Notes under the pieces: generated by a model | What the model was told of the DNA's origin: nothing | Databases searched by the model: none | What the model saw: only the letters and a program-made list of their open reading frames with translations | Shown here: piece by piece, positions 39,184-48,109 of the stretch | How positions within the stretch are numbered: position 1 is the first letter of the stretch | How the letters are laid out: each line of letters opens with the position of its first letter | Source: CAZXSK01 sp964642855 | Lineage (GTDB): Bacteria; Planctomycetota; Phycisphaerae; SM23-33 | Length of the DNA: 50,519 bases | Assembly (NCBI GenBank): GCA_964642855.1 | Contig: CAZXSK010000024.1 | Coordinates: forward strand, 1 to 50,519 | Direction of reading: 5' to 3' | Made by a program: the position numbers and the translations under genes

Positions 39184-40334
39184 GGATCGTCCACCTGTGC
39201 AACTACATCCAGCCTAAGCTGGGTTACCAGGAGTTCTATCTCGCCCGGGAGCACGCCCGAGCGGGTCACGAGGTCACCGTGGTGGCCTCGGATCGCTACT
39301 TTCCCTTCCCGGACTACGACCGCACGGTCCGGCGCGTTCTTGGCAGTCGTTTCGTAGGGGCCGGCGTCCAGCGGTGCGACGGATTCGATATCCATAGGCT
39401 GCCGACGTCAGTGGAAGTGGGGACCAAGGCCTGGCTTCGGGGCCTGGGGCAAGCCCTGAAGACGCTCAGGCCGGATATCCTGATCTGTCACGGAATGAGC
39501 GACTTCAATGCCCTGCGGGCAGCCTCGATGAAGAAGCGGCTGAACTATCGACTGGTCTACGACGACCACAGCATCGACAATGCACGGAAGACGGGCCTGA
39601 CGGGCTGGCTGTTCTACCGGTTGTTCCCCTTCGGAAAGGTGCTGCGACATGGGGACCGACTGGTGGGAATTGCCGACCAAAGCGTTCAATACATTCGTGA
39701 TTTGTACCGTTTCCCCTCCGAAGCCGTCGAGAAGATCCCTCTCGGCGCAGACTGCCAGAGGTTCTGCTATTCCCCGCAGGCGCGGAGAGATTTCAGGCTT
39801 TCTCACGGTATCCAAGAGGAGGAGCTCGTCGTCGGCTACACGGGAAAACTCACCGAGGCCAAGGGGCCACATGAAATCCTGCAGGCCGTCGGAATAGCCG
39901 CGGCGGAGGTCGACCGCCCCATGACGGCGCTGCTGGTAGGCGATATCGCGGAGGACTATCGAAACACGTTTCACGACGCGCGACGGCGTCTGGGGGGGCG
40001 GGGAAAGGTTATCACACTGCCTGCGATGGACAACCAGGATCTTCCGGCCGTGTACTCCGGGTGCGATGTCTGCGTCTGGCCAAGACAGGCGTCCATCGCG
40101 ATTATCGAGGCTATCGCCACAGGCAGACCCGTCATCTGCCCGGCGTTCCTGACCGACTGCCTTGCAGCCAACAATGGGATCGGCCTACACGGCCAGGGAT
40201 CGATTGAGATCGCCCGCGCGATTTCCACACTCGCCCGCAATCCTGAACTGCGACACGAAATGGGACAGCGAGGCCGGGCGATGGCCGAGAGAGAGTTGTC
40301 CTGGTCGACCATCGCCGAAAGATTCATCGCCTGA
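39180..40334 (+). CDS. Glycosyltransferase family 4-type enzyme
   Basis: The 384-residue protein starts at GTG 39180 (MRIVHLCNYIQPKLGYQEFY), 4 bases inside the deacetylase gene. It has the GT-B fold: an N-terminal acceptor domain (HARAGHEVTVVASDRYFPFP) and a C-terminal donor domain (LVVGYTGKLTEAKGPHEILQ, VYSGCDVCVWPRQASIAIIEAIATG). The usual EX7E motif is reduced to one Glu (IIEAIA). It adds one sugar of the repeat unit in the cytoplasm; donor and linkage are not predictable. Confidence 0.9.
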   Translation: MRIVHLCNYIQPKLGYQEFYLAREHARAGHEVTVVASDRYFPFPDYDRTVRRVLGSRFVGAGVQRCDGFDIHRLPTSVEVGTKAWLRGLGQALKTLRPDILICHGMSDFNALRAASMKKRLNYRLVYDDHSIDNARKTGLTGWLFYRLFPFGKVLRHGDRLVGIADQSVQYIRDLYRFPSEAVEKIPLGADCQRFCYSPQARRDFRLSHGIQEEELVVGYTGKLTEAKGPHEILQAVGIAAAEVDRPMTALLVGDIAEDYRNTFHDARRRLGGRGKVITLPAMDNQDLPAVYSGCDVCVWPRQASIAIIEAIATGRPVICPAFLTDCLAANNGIGLHGQGSIEIARAISTLARNPELRHEMGQRGRAMAERELSWSTIAERFIA

Positions 40335-40352
40335 AACGCTGAGTGAGGATAC

Positions 40353-41717
40353 ATGCCCTCTTCGGAACTGACACAAACACTGCTTGTCCGCCGGAAAACC
40401 AGAGCCCACAGGCTCCATCTGCTCACAGGTGAGAACTTCTACCGCTTCGTGCTGGTCAGCACAGGCGTAGCCGGGATTGCTGGCGCTTTGACGATCGCCG
40501 GATTCAAGGTATGTGGATGGGCATGGGTCGTATGCATGGTCGTAGCGATCGCGGTGTTGCTGGGAGGAAAGCGAAACCCCGCCGCCTACCCGATCTGGCC
40601 CTGGGTTCCATTCTTTCTGTATGCCTGCGCCCGCACGGACTTTGTCGATCGGCTTCAGGTGCAGCGATTGACCATTCTCGTAACGCCGATTCTGTGCGGG
40701 GTGGCAGCCTCGGCCTTGCCCCTCAACGACCTCCGGGCCATCAGAAGGGGTTCCCTCTTGTTGATGAAAGCCATCCTGGCTGCCGTGGTTGTGATGGGAC
40801 TGGCCGTTTCGATGGGTGCCCTGAAGGCAAAGTATGGCAACCCGACGGGCCGAGCCTTCGCCGATGTCGGTGCAGCCACAACGTTGGTGCTGCTCTCTGC
40901 CGGCGCGATGTCACGTTTCCGACAAGCCCCGGTTACGGCATTCGTCTTCCCGCTGATGGCATTGGCGGCATGCGTGTTCATTCGTACCCGCATCGAGGTT
41001 TTCGTACTGGCCTGCATGACCGTGGTCGCCCCGGTGTTCTTGAGCCGAAGGTTGACACCGAAGCTTCTCACCTGGCTGGTCGTCCTCGTCGCACTGGCCT
41101 ATTTCCTGTTCTACACGCCTCCGGTCCAGCGGTCGTTGTTCCTGGCGGGGGAAGGTTCCCTCGACGAGGTGTACGACGGCCTGGTCCGCCTCGATTCAGC
41201 CAAACTCAAGACCTCCGGCCGACTTGCAGCCTGGAGGCTCTACCTTCGGGGAATCGACGATCCGGTGCTGGGCGGAGGAGGCGTGGCATCGACGTATTTC
41301 GGGCCCAAGCACCTGGGCCAGCGATGGGGACACCCGCATAACGAGTACATCCGCCTGTTGTTCGACTATGGCCTGATCGGGACCCTACTGCTGGCTGTCC
41401 CGATCGGATGGACACTGCTGATCTGCCATCGTCGGTCCCGCACAGGGCCCGATAGCCTGCGGTGGCTCTACTCGGTTGGCGGGTTAGGGCTGATCGCCGG
41501 CCTCATGATCGGTATCACCGCCAACATCATCATGTACTCGGCATTCTATGCGAACCTGCTGTTCACGATAATCGGGCTTGCCTTCGCCGCTACGGCACAG
41601 ATTCGCTCCGCCGCGCGAAGAACCAACCCCGACCGTCCGATATCGAAGAGCCCCACACGTTCGCTTCCCATTCGGATGCAACAACGCCTCCAAGCCAGGG
41701 AGAGTCGACCACAATGA
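40353..41717 (+). CDS. O-antigen ligase/polymerase family membrane protein (Wzy-like)
   Basis: The 454-residue protein has about 11-12 hydrophobic helices. The large periplasmic loop carries the family signature SGRLAAWRLYLRGIDDPVLG and then WGHPHNEYIRLLFDYGLIG. In a Wzx/Wzy-type locus this is most likely the polymerase joining repeat units at the periplasmic face, or a ligase. It starts 18 bases after the preceding glycosyltransferase. The C-terminal 50 residues are hydrophilic. Its stop overlaps the next gene by 4 bases (ATGA). Confidence 0.9.
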   Translation: MPSSELTQTLLVRRKTRAHRLHLLTGENFYRFVLVSTGVAGIAGALTIAGFKVCGWAWVVCMVVAIAVLLGGKRNPAAYPIWPWVPFFLYACARTDFVDRLQVQRLTILVTPILCGVAASALPLNDLRAIRRGSLLLMKAILAAVVVMGLAVSMGALKAKYGNPTGRAFADVGAATTLVLLSAGAMSRFRQAPVTAFVFPLMALAACVFIRTRIEVFVLACMTVVAPVFLSRRLTPKLLTWLVVLVALAYFLFYTPPVQRSLFLAGEGSLDEVYDGLVRLDSAKLKTSGRLAAWRLYLRGIDDPVLGGGGVASTYFGPKHLGQRWGHPHNEYIRLLFDYGLIGTLLLAVPIGWTLLICHRRSRTGPDSLRWLYSVGGLGLIAGLMIGITANIIMYSAFYANLLFTIIGLAFAATAQIRSAARRTNPDRPISKSPTRSLPIRMQQRLQARESRPQ

Positions 41718-42940
41718 AGATCTGCCTGATGCATAACGCCTACCGGAAGCACAGCGGCGAAGAAGCAGTGGTTGCGGACCAGCAAGCCCTGCTGACCGAA
41801 CGGGGGCATGAGGTGGTGGAGTTCCGGAGAAGCAGCGCGGTGCTGGAACAGGTCCGCTGGGGCAAACTCAAAGCGTTTACGGGAGGAATTCACAACAACC
41901 GATCCGTCCGGGCACTCCGAAGACTTCTCCGACAGGACAGGCCCGATGCTGTACATGTTCACAACGTGTTCCCCGTGATCTCTCCGTCAGTACTGGCCGT
42001 ATGCCGACAGCAAGGTATTCCGGTCGTGATGTCGGTGCACAACTTCAGACTGATGTGCCCCACGGGCCTCTCGGTGCGCGGTGGCAGCCTGTGTCAGCAG
42101 TGCTGGGGCGGCAGAGAATGGTGGTGCGTGATCCGAAACTGCGAGAACGACCTGCTTCGCAGCGGCGCCTACGCGCTGCGGAACTGGGTCGCACGCATTC
42201 GGGGGGCCTTCCTGCGAAATGTGACCATCTATGCTCCTCTTACGAGGTTCCATCGAAACCGATTGATCGAAGCCGGCCTGCCGGCCGAGAGAATGTTCGT
42301 TCTGCACAACATGGGGCCGGTAGTGGATCCCACCAACAGCATGTGCGAGGGAGACTATGTCGCATATGCCGGCAGAATCACTCCTGCCAAGGGGATCGAG
42401 GTTCTCCTCCAAGCCGCGGCGCAGCTTCCGGAAGTTCCATTCCGACTCGCAGGGGCGATGGATGACATCCCCGATCTGATGGACCGCCTGCCTGCCAACG
42501 TCCGATACGTCGGCAGACTGCCTCGGGAGAAGATGCACGAATTCCTGGTCGGTTCGCGACTGGTCACGTTGCCCAGCACCTGGCCGGAAGGCTTCCCCGT
42601 GGTCATGCTGGAGGCAATGGCTGTCGCAAGACCTGTCGTGGCTTCGCGCACCGGAGGCCTGCATGAGATCGTGGAGCATGGCAAGACCGGTCTGCTGGTC
42701 GAGAAAGAAAACCCCAGGCCACTGAGGGAAGCCATTGCCCGTCTCTGGAATCAGCCGGAACTGTGCAGGTCAATGGGGCAAGCAGGCATGCGCAGGCTGC
42801 AGCGACACTTCTCACGCGAACGACACTACGATCGGCTGATATCCGTCTACGCCAAAGCCATCGCCCTCGGACCGGGCGGTCCCGGGAGTACGAGACAAAG
42901 GACCATGTCAGGTGCGCCGGAGGCTGTCGATGGACGGTAG
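41714..42940 (+). CDS. Glycosyltransferase family 4 with cysteine-rich insertion
   Basis: The 408-residue protein starts MKICLMHNAYRKHSGEEAVV. The acceptor half contains SVHNFRLMCPTGLSVRGGS, then a cysteine cluster (LCQQCWGG, CVIRNC), characteristic of one GT4 subgroup. The donor half has YAGRITPAKGIEVLL and the EX7E motif in PEGFPVVMLEAMAVARPVV. It extends the lipid-linked repeat unit in the cytoplasm. It overlaps the polymerase gene by 4 bases upstream and the next transferase by 11 bases downstream. Confidence 0.93.
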   Translation: MKICLMHNAYRKHSGEEAVVADQQALLTERGHEVVEFRRSSAVLEQVRWGKLKAFTGGIHNNRSVRALRRLLRQDRPDAVHVHNVFPVISPSVLAVCRQQGIPVVMSVHNFRLMCPTGLSVRGGSLCQQCWGGREWWCVIRNCENDLLRSGAYALRNWVARIRGAFLRNVTIYAPLTRFHRNRLIEAGLPAERMFVLHNMGPVVDPTNSMCEGDYVAYAGRITPAKGIEVLLQAAAQLPEVPFRLAGAMDDIPDLMDRLPANVRYVGRLPREKMHEFLVGSRLVTLPSTWPEGFPVVMLEAMAVARPVVASRTGGLHEIVEHGKTGLLVEKENPRPLREAIARLWNQPELCRSMGQAGMRRLQRHFSRERHYDRLISVYAKAIALGPGGPGSTRQRTMSGAPEAVDGR

Positions 42941-44210
42941 GCGACTCAATGTGCTTGCCGTCGCAGCGGCTGTCCATCCGGACCGGGGTTCAGAACCGGG
43001 AATGGGCTGGGGCTGGATTCGTGCTCTCGCCAAGCGCCACGATGTCTGGGCCATTGCGGGGCTTCGAGGGAACAACCGGGCGTGTGTGGAGCGTGAGTTG
43101 AGGAAGGAGCCCGACCTTGAGGAGCATCTTCGGCTTTCGTGGGTTCCGTTCGACAAGCCAAGTCCCTTGACCGGCAGAATCCCTCTCCTGTACTACCGCC
43201 ACTATCACCGATGGCATGAGAATGCTTTTGCCGCCGCCCGGAATCTTGCAGAAACCGTGCCCTTCGACGTCGCCCACCAGGTAAACATGATCGGCTACCG
43301 GGAGCCGGGCCTGCTGCACCAACTCGACCTGCCCTTCGTGTGGGGTCCCATCGGGGGAGGCGGAAGCATGCCCCTGCGGTTCTGGCCGACACTCGGTGTC
43401 CGCGGCACGCTGTACTACCTGGCATACAACGCAGCCAACCGCTGGCAGATGCTTACGAACCGACGCGTTCGAACGGCAGCCGCCAGGGCAGATGCGATCG
43501 TCGCAGCCACCTCCGATATGCGTCACGGCATCCGATCGTGCTGGGGCAGGGAATCCGAAGTAGTGACGGAAACCTTCCCCGATGAGAACGCCTTCCAGCA
43601 CCGGAGAATTCACACTCGCAGAGACGGTCCGCTACGGATCGTCTGGAGCGGCCTGCATGTGCCACGAAAGGCTCTTCCCCTGCTGCTGCACGGGCTGGCA
43701 CGGGTCCCGGGCACCAGGCCTGTGGAAGTCGACATCCTGGGCGATGGCCCGATGCGGGAAGCGTGGCAGAAACTGGCCGGACATCTGGGTATCGACCGTC
43801 GATGTCGGTGGCACGGGTGGATGGACCGATCGCGGGCCCTGGACATCATGCAGCGGGCAGATGTGATGGCCATTACGTCTCTTCGCGATGCCACATCGAG
43901 CGTCCTGCTGGAAGCGCTGTCCCTGGGGCAACCCGTGATCTGCCTGGATCACTGCGGCTTTTCCGACGTCGTGGACGAGAGTTCCGGCATAAAGATTCCG
44001 GTCACTTCGCCCAGGAAGGTAGCCGCTGAGATCGGCGAGGCCATCCGCCGGCTTGGACGGGAACCCGGTCTGCTCGAGCGGCTGTCAGCCGGTGCAATCC
44101 GTAGGGGAAAGGAACTCGCCTGGCCTGCAAGGGTCGAGGCGATGACCCGACAGTACTACCAGGCCATCATTCGCTACCAGCGAAAGCTCGCCAGGAGATC
44201 CGCCGCGTGA
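42930..44210 (+). CDS. Glycosyltransferase family 4-type enzyme
   Basis: The 426-residue protein starts at ATG 42930 (MDGRRLNVLAVAAAVHPDRG), preceded by GGAGG at 6 bases; GTG 42912 is less likely. It shows a GT-B fold with PDRGSEPGMGWGWIRALAK (donor-loop glycines), FVWGPIGGGGSMPLRFWP, RIVWSGLHVPRKALPLLL and TSSVLLEALSLGQPVIC for the donor Glu. It adds a sugar to the repeat unit. The GTG start of the next methyltransferase lies in its stop codon. Confidence 0.9.
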   Translation: MDGRRLNVLAVAAAVHPDRGSEPGMGWGWIRALAKRHDVWAIAGLRGNNRACVERELRKEPDLEEHLRLSWVPFDKPSPLTGRIPLLYYRHYHRWHENAFAAARNLAETVPFDVAHQVNMIGYREPGLLHQLDLPFVWGPIGGGGSMPLRFWPTLGVRGTLYYLAYNAANRWQMLTNRRVRTAAARADAIVAATSDMRHGIRSCWGRESEVVTETFPDENAFQHRRIHTRRDGPLRIVWSGLHVPRKALPLLLHGLARVPGTRPVEVDILGDGPMREAWQKLAGHLGIDRRCRWHGWMDRSRALDIMQRADVMAITSLRDATSSVLLEALSLGQPVICLDHCGFSDVVDESSGIKIPVTSPRKVAAEIGEAIRRLGREPGLLERLSAGAIRRGKELAWPARVEAMTRQYYQAIIRYQRKLARRSAA

Positions 44211-44872
44211 AGCTTCCATCGCTGCAGTACGTATACGTCGAGGACTGGATTCTGGAGCAAACCCGGGACCGATCGGTGCTTCACTTGGGGTGTGCGGGGG
44301 ACTTCCTCTCGGCCGGAGACACTGCCTGCCTGCACGTGCAGATCTCCCGGCGTGCACGAGATCTGTGGGGAGTCGAACTTGACCGCAACGCGCTGCAACA
44401 GGTCCAGCAGTGGCTGCCGGAAGACCCCGAGGGCAGATTCCGTTACTTCCAGGGCGATGTCGAGGACCTCTCAGACCTCCCGATCCACCGTACATTCGAC
44501 ACGGTGCTGGTCGGATCGATCATCGAACATCTTTCGAACCCCGGCAGGATGCTCTCGGGAATCCGAAAGCACGTCGCACCCGACGGACGGGTGCTGGTCG
44601 TAACTCCACATGTCTTTGGCCTGCTGCAGTTCATGCGCGTCGCATTTCGCAGGACAGAAGCGGTCCACCCACAGCATACATCCTGGTACAGCATCTCGAC
44701 GCTGACCGAACTTTGCCGCCGGCACGGGTTGGAGCCGATGGAATGGTTCACGGGCTACGGGTATCGCAGACCCAGTTGGAAGGTATCACTGAAACGGACG
44801 ATCGGCGTGCCCTTCTTCCGGCTGTTCCCTCACCTGGGGGGCAGCCTGCTGGGCGTATTCAAGCCTCGGTGA
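44207..44872 (+). CDS. Class I SAM-dependent methyltransferase
   Basis: The 221-residue protein starts at GTG 44207 (MKLPSLQYVYVEDWILEQTR), overlapping the transferase by 4 bases. The SAM-binding region shows VLHLGCAGDFLSAGDT, LWGVELDRNALQQ and FDTVLVGSIIEHLSNPGRML. It is the second methyltransferase of the operon and lacks the zinc ribbon of the first. It likely O-methylates a glycan or lipid-linked intermediate, possibly the chain end; the position is unknown. Confidence 0.88.
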   Translation: MKLPSLQYVYVEDWILEQTRDRSVLHLGCAGDFLSAGDTACLHVQISRRARDLWGVELDRNALQQVQQWLPEDPEGRFRYFQGDVEDLSDLPIHRTFDTVLVGSIIEHLSNPGRMLSGIRKHVAPDGRVLVVTPHVFGLLQFMRVAFRRTEAVHPQHTSWYSISTLTELCRRHGLEPMEWFTGYGYRRPSWKVSLKRTIGVPFFRLFPHLGGSLLGVFKPR

Positions 44873-44975
44873 AACTCCGATCCTGCTTGTGAGCAAGGGC
44901 TTGCTCAAGCTCCGCCATCATCCGGACGATGCACGTCAAGGAAGACCCGTCCCAGCGGACCCGGAGCCAAAACCG

Positions 44976-45779
44976 ATGGCCATCTCAGCAAGCCGAAACG
45001 CAGTCACACGCCAAGAGCGTGTCCGAATCGGACACGTTGACGTGGACGCTCTGGAGCAAGCGGAACTGATGGATCGTCTCGACGCGATGGTTCAGTCCGG
45101 CGATGGGCACTTCGTGTGCTTCTGTGAGTCCAATCTCTGCGTGCATGCCTCCCTGGATGCCAGCGTCAGGGAAGCACTCCAACGGGCCAGTCTCGTCCTG
45201 CCCGACGGAGTCGGCATGACGGCCGGAGCGAGGCTGTTCGGGGAGAGACTTCCCAGTAGACTACCGGGTCCCTCGGTCATGCTCGACTACCTCCGACACT
45301 CCGCCCATTCGGGCAGGAGACACTTTTTCTACGGTGGATCGACGGGCGTGGCGGAGGAACTCGCCGACCGGCTGAGTCGGCAGATACCGGGCCTGCAGGT
45401 CGTAGGGACCTTCTCTCCGCCCTTTCGCACCTTGAGCCCAGGGGAACTGCAGGACGTCAAGAACCGGATCGAGTCGGCAGGAACCGAGGTGCTCTGGGTT
45501 GCCCTGGGCGCACCGAAGCAGGAGAAGTGGATGGCTGAGAACGTCCACCGCATCCGCGTTCCGCTCATGCTGGGCGTGGGAGCAGCGTTCGATTTCCATA
45601 CAGGCCGGCAAAAATGGGCCCCACGATGGATCCGCAAAGCCGGCATGGAATGGCTGTATCGAGCCCTGACCGGGGGACGACGACTGCTGGCCCGAAACGC
45701 TCGATGTGAACTGAAGTTCACATCCCTGATCGCGCGACAGGTACTGACGCCCACCAGGGGCCAGAGCAGGGCGGCCTGA
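44976..45779 (+). CDS. WecB/TagA/CpsF (GT26) family glycosyltransferase
   Basis: The protein has 267 residues from ATG 44976 (MAISASRNAVTRQERVRIGH), which has GGAG about 10 bases upstream; GTG 44889 would add 29 residues. Family motifs are FVCFCESNLCVHASLDASVR, SLVLPDGVGMTAGAR, FFYGGSTGVAEELADRL, VLWVALGAPKQEKWM and VGAAFDFHTGRQKWAPRWIR. Members add ManNAc, ManNAcA or a similar residue to a lipid-linked GlcNAc, the second step after the WecA-like reaction. This supports a HexNAc-initiated repeat unit. Confidence 0.94.
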   Translation: MAISASRNAVTRQERVRIGHVDVDALEQAELMDRLDAMVQSGDGHFVCFCESNLCVHASLDASVREALQRASLVLPDGVGMTAGARLFGERLPSRLPGPSVMLDYLRHSAHSGRRHFFYGGSTGVAEELADRLSRQIPGLQVVGTFSPPFRTLSPGELQDVKNRIESAGTEVLWVALGAPKQEKWMAENVHRIRVPLMLGVGAAFDFHTGRQKWAPRWIRKAGMEWLYRALTGGRRLLARNARCELKFTSLIARQVLTPTRGQSRAA

Positions 45780-45832
45780 TGCCCAGCCTACTGCCCCCGA
45801 CAACCGACGATTGTGTTGGCTCCAGCACCCGG

Positions 45833-45851
45833 CCGGGCACAAAGTGCCCGG
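45833..45851 (+). repeat. Stem-loop between GT26 and deacetylase genes
   Basis: CCGGGCAC-AAA-GTGCCCGG is a perfect 8-base-pair stem with a 3-base loop. No T-tract follows, so it is not a standard terminator; it may stabilise the upstream transcript. Confidence 0.4.
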
Positions 45852-45890
45852 GAGGCAGCACATGCACAGCAGCTTTGATTCGATGGTAAC

Positions 45891-46805
45891 ATGAGGATCT
45901 CGTCACACATTCCGACACTCGTGTGCTCGGGGGAACCGAGACCCACGGGCTGCCTGACGATCAACGTCGAGGACTGGTTCCATATCCTGGGTCCGCATGC
46001 GAGCCCCCCGCAGGATGACTGGCACACGCTACCGTGCATGGTGCAGCGCAACGTCGAGACTCTTCTGGAGTTGCTGGAGGAATACCACGTCCGAGCCACG
46101 ATGTTCTGGCTGGGTTGGGTCGCCCGCAAGCATCCTGCACTTGTTCGGAAGTGTGCCGACCAGGGACACGAGATCGCCTCGCATGGCTACGCCCATCTGC
46201 TGCCCTGCCAGGTGGGGCCTTTCGCGTTCCGGCAGGACGTCGCCCAGGCAAAGAGGGTTCTCGAAGACATCACATCCCTGCCTGTACCGGGGTTCCGCGC
46301 ACCGGGTTTCGGCATCACCGAGTCTTCGGCGTGGGCCTTTAACGTAATCCGCGAGGCAGGACATGAATACGACGCAAGCGTCTTCCCGGCTGCCCGGGCC
46401 CAAGGGGGAATGCACAAAGCCCCCATGCAGCCCTACCCGATGCCCACCGCAGCCGGCAGACTGACCGAAATCCCCATGTCCGTTGTTCGATTGCGGAACC
46501 GGCGCATCTGTCTGTTCTCGGGGGCTGCTTTCAGACTCGCACCGATTCGCCTGATCGACTGGGGAGTTGAGCAATTGGCCGGCGAGGGACGTCCCGTCGT
46601 GGCCCTCGTCCACCCGCGCGAGATCGACCCGGACCATCCACGCCTGCCCATGGGACTGGTTCAACGTTTCAGGAGCTACGCCGGGCTTCGTACAATGGCT
46701 GCCAGAATCCGCTGGTTGTGCGAGCACTGCGACCTTCGCCCGATGGCGGACCTTGCGGACAAAATCGGCGGAGTGGGACTTTCTTCCAAGCGTATCGCCA
46801 GCTGA
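45891..46805 (+). CDS. XrtA/PEP-CTERM-type polysaccharide deacetylase
   Basis: The 304-residue protein resembles the exosortase-associated deacetylases (TIGR03006): CLTINVEDWFH near residue 21 provides the metal-binding Asp, HEIASHGYAH the His pair, VPGFRAPGFGITESSAWAFN the substrate loop, and ALVHPREIDPDHPRL the C-terminal motif. No clear signal peptide is present. It probably de-N-acetylates a glycan of the locus. A 111-base gap with a stem-loop precedes it, and there is no strong ribosome binding site. No exosortase or PEP-CTERM gene is in the window. It is the last gene of the plus-strand cluster. Confidence 0.87.
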   Translation: MRISSHIPTLVCSGEPRPTGCLTINVEDWFHILGPHASPPQDDWHTLPCMVQRNVETLLELLEEYHVRATMFWLGWVARKHPALVRKCADQGHEIASHGYAHLLPCQVGPFAFRQDVAQAKRVLEDITSLPVPGFRAPGFGITESSAWAFNVIREAGHEYDASVFPAARAQGGMHKAPMQPYPMPTAAGRLTEIPMSVVRLRNRRICLFSGAAFRLAPIRLIDWGVEQLAGEGRPVVALVHPREIDPDHPRLPMGLVQRFRSYAGLRTMAARIRWLCEHCDLRPMADLADKIGGVGLSSKRIAS

Positions 46806-46879
46806 ATCAAGCCTGTCTGCAGGAAGGTTTGAGCTCACGTTACGGTCCCGTCCGACCCAGCCCAATCACTTTCTGCTAC

Positions 46880-48109
46880 CTACGCCACGTTCTCCAGCAA
46901 CCTCAGCGCCATCTCGGGCATCGCATTGGCCTGGGTGAGCATTGACACGCCCGCCTGGGCAAGAACCTGCTTGCGTGTCATGGAGGCAATCTCCGTGGCT
47001 GTGTCTACGTCGCTGATCCGTGACTCGGCGGACAGGAGATTCTCGCTCTGAATCTGCAGGACGTCGTCTGCGTACTCCAAGCGATTACTCAGGTAGCCGA
47101 AACGCGACCGGGCCGAATCGATGGTCTTGATCGCCTCTTCTACCGCCGTCAACGCCTCGCGGGCCTCGGTGGCTGTTGCGATTGTCTTTTCGTCCACGGG
47201 CGCCTCGACAATCCTATCGGTGAACATCGTCTCCAGCACACCGTCGAAGGGCTTGGTGGAAAACGGGGCTACGCTGATTTCCTCGACCGTCATGCCGTTG
47301 GTCGGCCCGAGGGTGTACCCGGAAACCTTCAGCGAGTACGTGCCATCGCCGTTGTCGACTGTTGACGCTGCGTTCCAGTCTTCGATCACTTCGCTGGACG
47401 CGGTATTGATCATGTCCTTGAATTCGTTGAGCGAAAACTTTCTGCCTGTATCAATATCGATCTCGAACTCACCGTCAAGGTCGAACGAGAACTTCATTTT
47501 CCCGGCACGGGCGCTCCAGGTGTACCAGTCCCCTGCTGCGTCGTCGACGTCACTGACCGCTCGGTCGGGCGTCGAAGATACCGTCCCATGGGTCAGGCCC
47601 AGTCCGGCAGCATTGAGAAGGGTCGGATCGATCTCGACCATTTCCTCAGCCCCGCTGGCTCCGATGTGGATGTTAATGGTGCTGCTGTCGGTGGGGTTCA
47701 GGAGGAACTGGTCGTTGAACTCGGCATTCTCCGCTGAGCGGCTGATCTCATCGCGGAGTTGCAGGAATTCACCGTTCATGGCGCTTCGCTGCTGGTCGGA
47801 GTAGGTCTCGGTGGCGGCCTGCTCAGCCAGCTCCCGCATGCGAATGAGGTTGTCGCCGATCATACCAGCAGTGCCCTCGGCGACCTGGAGCATCGAGATG
47901 CCGTCCCTGGCGTTCCGTGAGGCTTGGCGAAGAGTGGCCACGTCGGCACGGATAAGCTCCCGTACGGCCAATCCGGCTGCATCGTCCCCGGCGGTGTTGA
48001 TACGAAGACCACTGGACAGACGCTGCACGCTGGTACTCAGCCCGTCATAGGCTGCACCGAGATTGCGTCCGGCCACATTGGCCATCAAGTTATTTCTGAC
48101 CGCTAACAA
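46880..48109 (-). CDS. Flagellin
   Basis: The 409-residue filament protein has the conserved N-terminal D0/D1 helices (NNLMANVAGRNLGAAYDGLS, RLSSGLRINTAGDDAAGLAV, GISMLQVAEGTAGMIGDNLI) and C-terminal helices (TIDSARSRFGYLSNRLEYAD, ESRISDVDTATEIASMTRKQ, VLAQAGVSMLTQANAMPEMA, LRLLENVA). The central 150-300 region is variable and surface-exposed. I chose TTG 48109 because it gives the conserved MLAVRNNLMA start and has GGAGAGG 7 bases upstream; the first ATG at 48085 would lose the conserved helix start. It is convergent with the deacetylase gene, 74 bases apart. No other flagellar gene is nearby. Confidence 0.95.
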   Translation of the reverse strand: MLAVRNNLMANVAGRNLGAAYDGLSTSVQRLSSGLRINTAGDDAAGLAVRELIRADVATLRQASRNARDGISMLQVAEGTAGMIGDNLIRMRELAEQAATETYSDQQRSAMNGEFLQLRDEISRSAENAEFNDQFLLNPTDSSTINIHIGASGAEEMVEIDPTLLNAAGLGLTHGTVSSTPDRAVSDVDDAAGDWYTWSARAGKMKFSFDLDGEFEIDIDTGRKFSLNEFKDMINTASSEVIEDWNAASTVDNGDGTYSLKVSGYTLGPTNGMTVEEISVAPFSTKPFDGVLETMFTDRIVEAPVDEKTIATATEAREALTAVEEAIKTIDSARSRFGYLSNRLEYADDVLQIQSENLLSAESRISDVDTATEIASMTRKQVLAQAGVSMLTQANAMPEMALRLLENVA

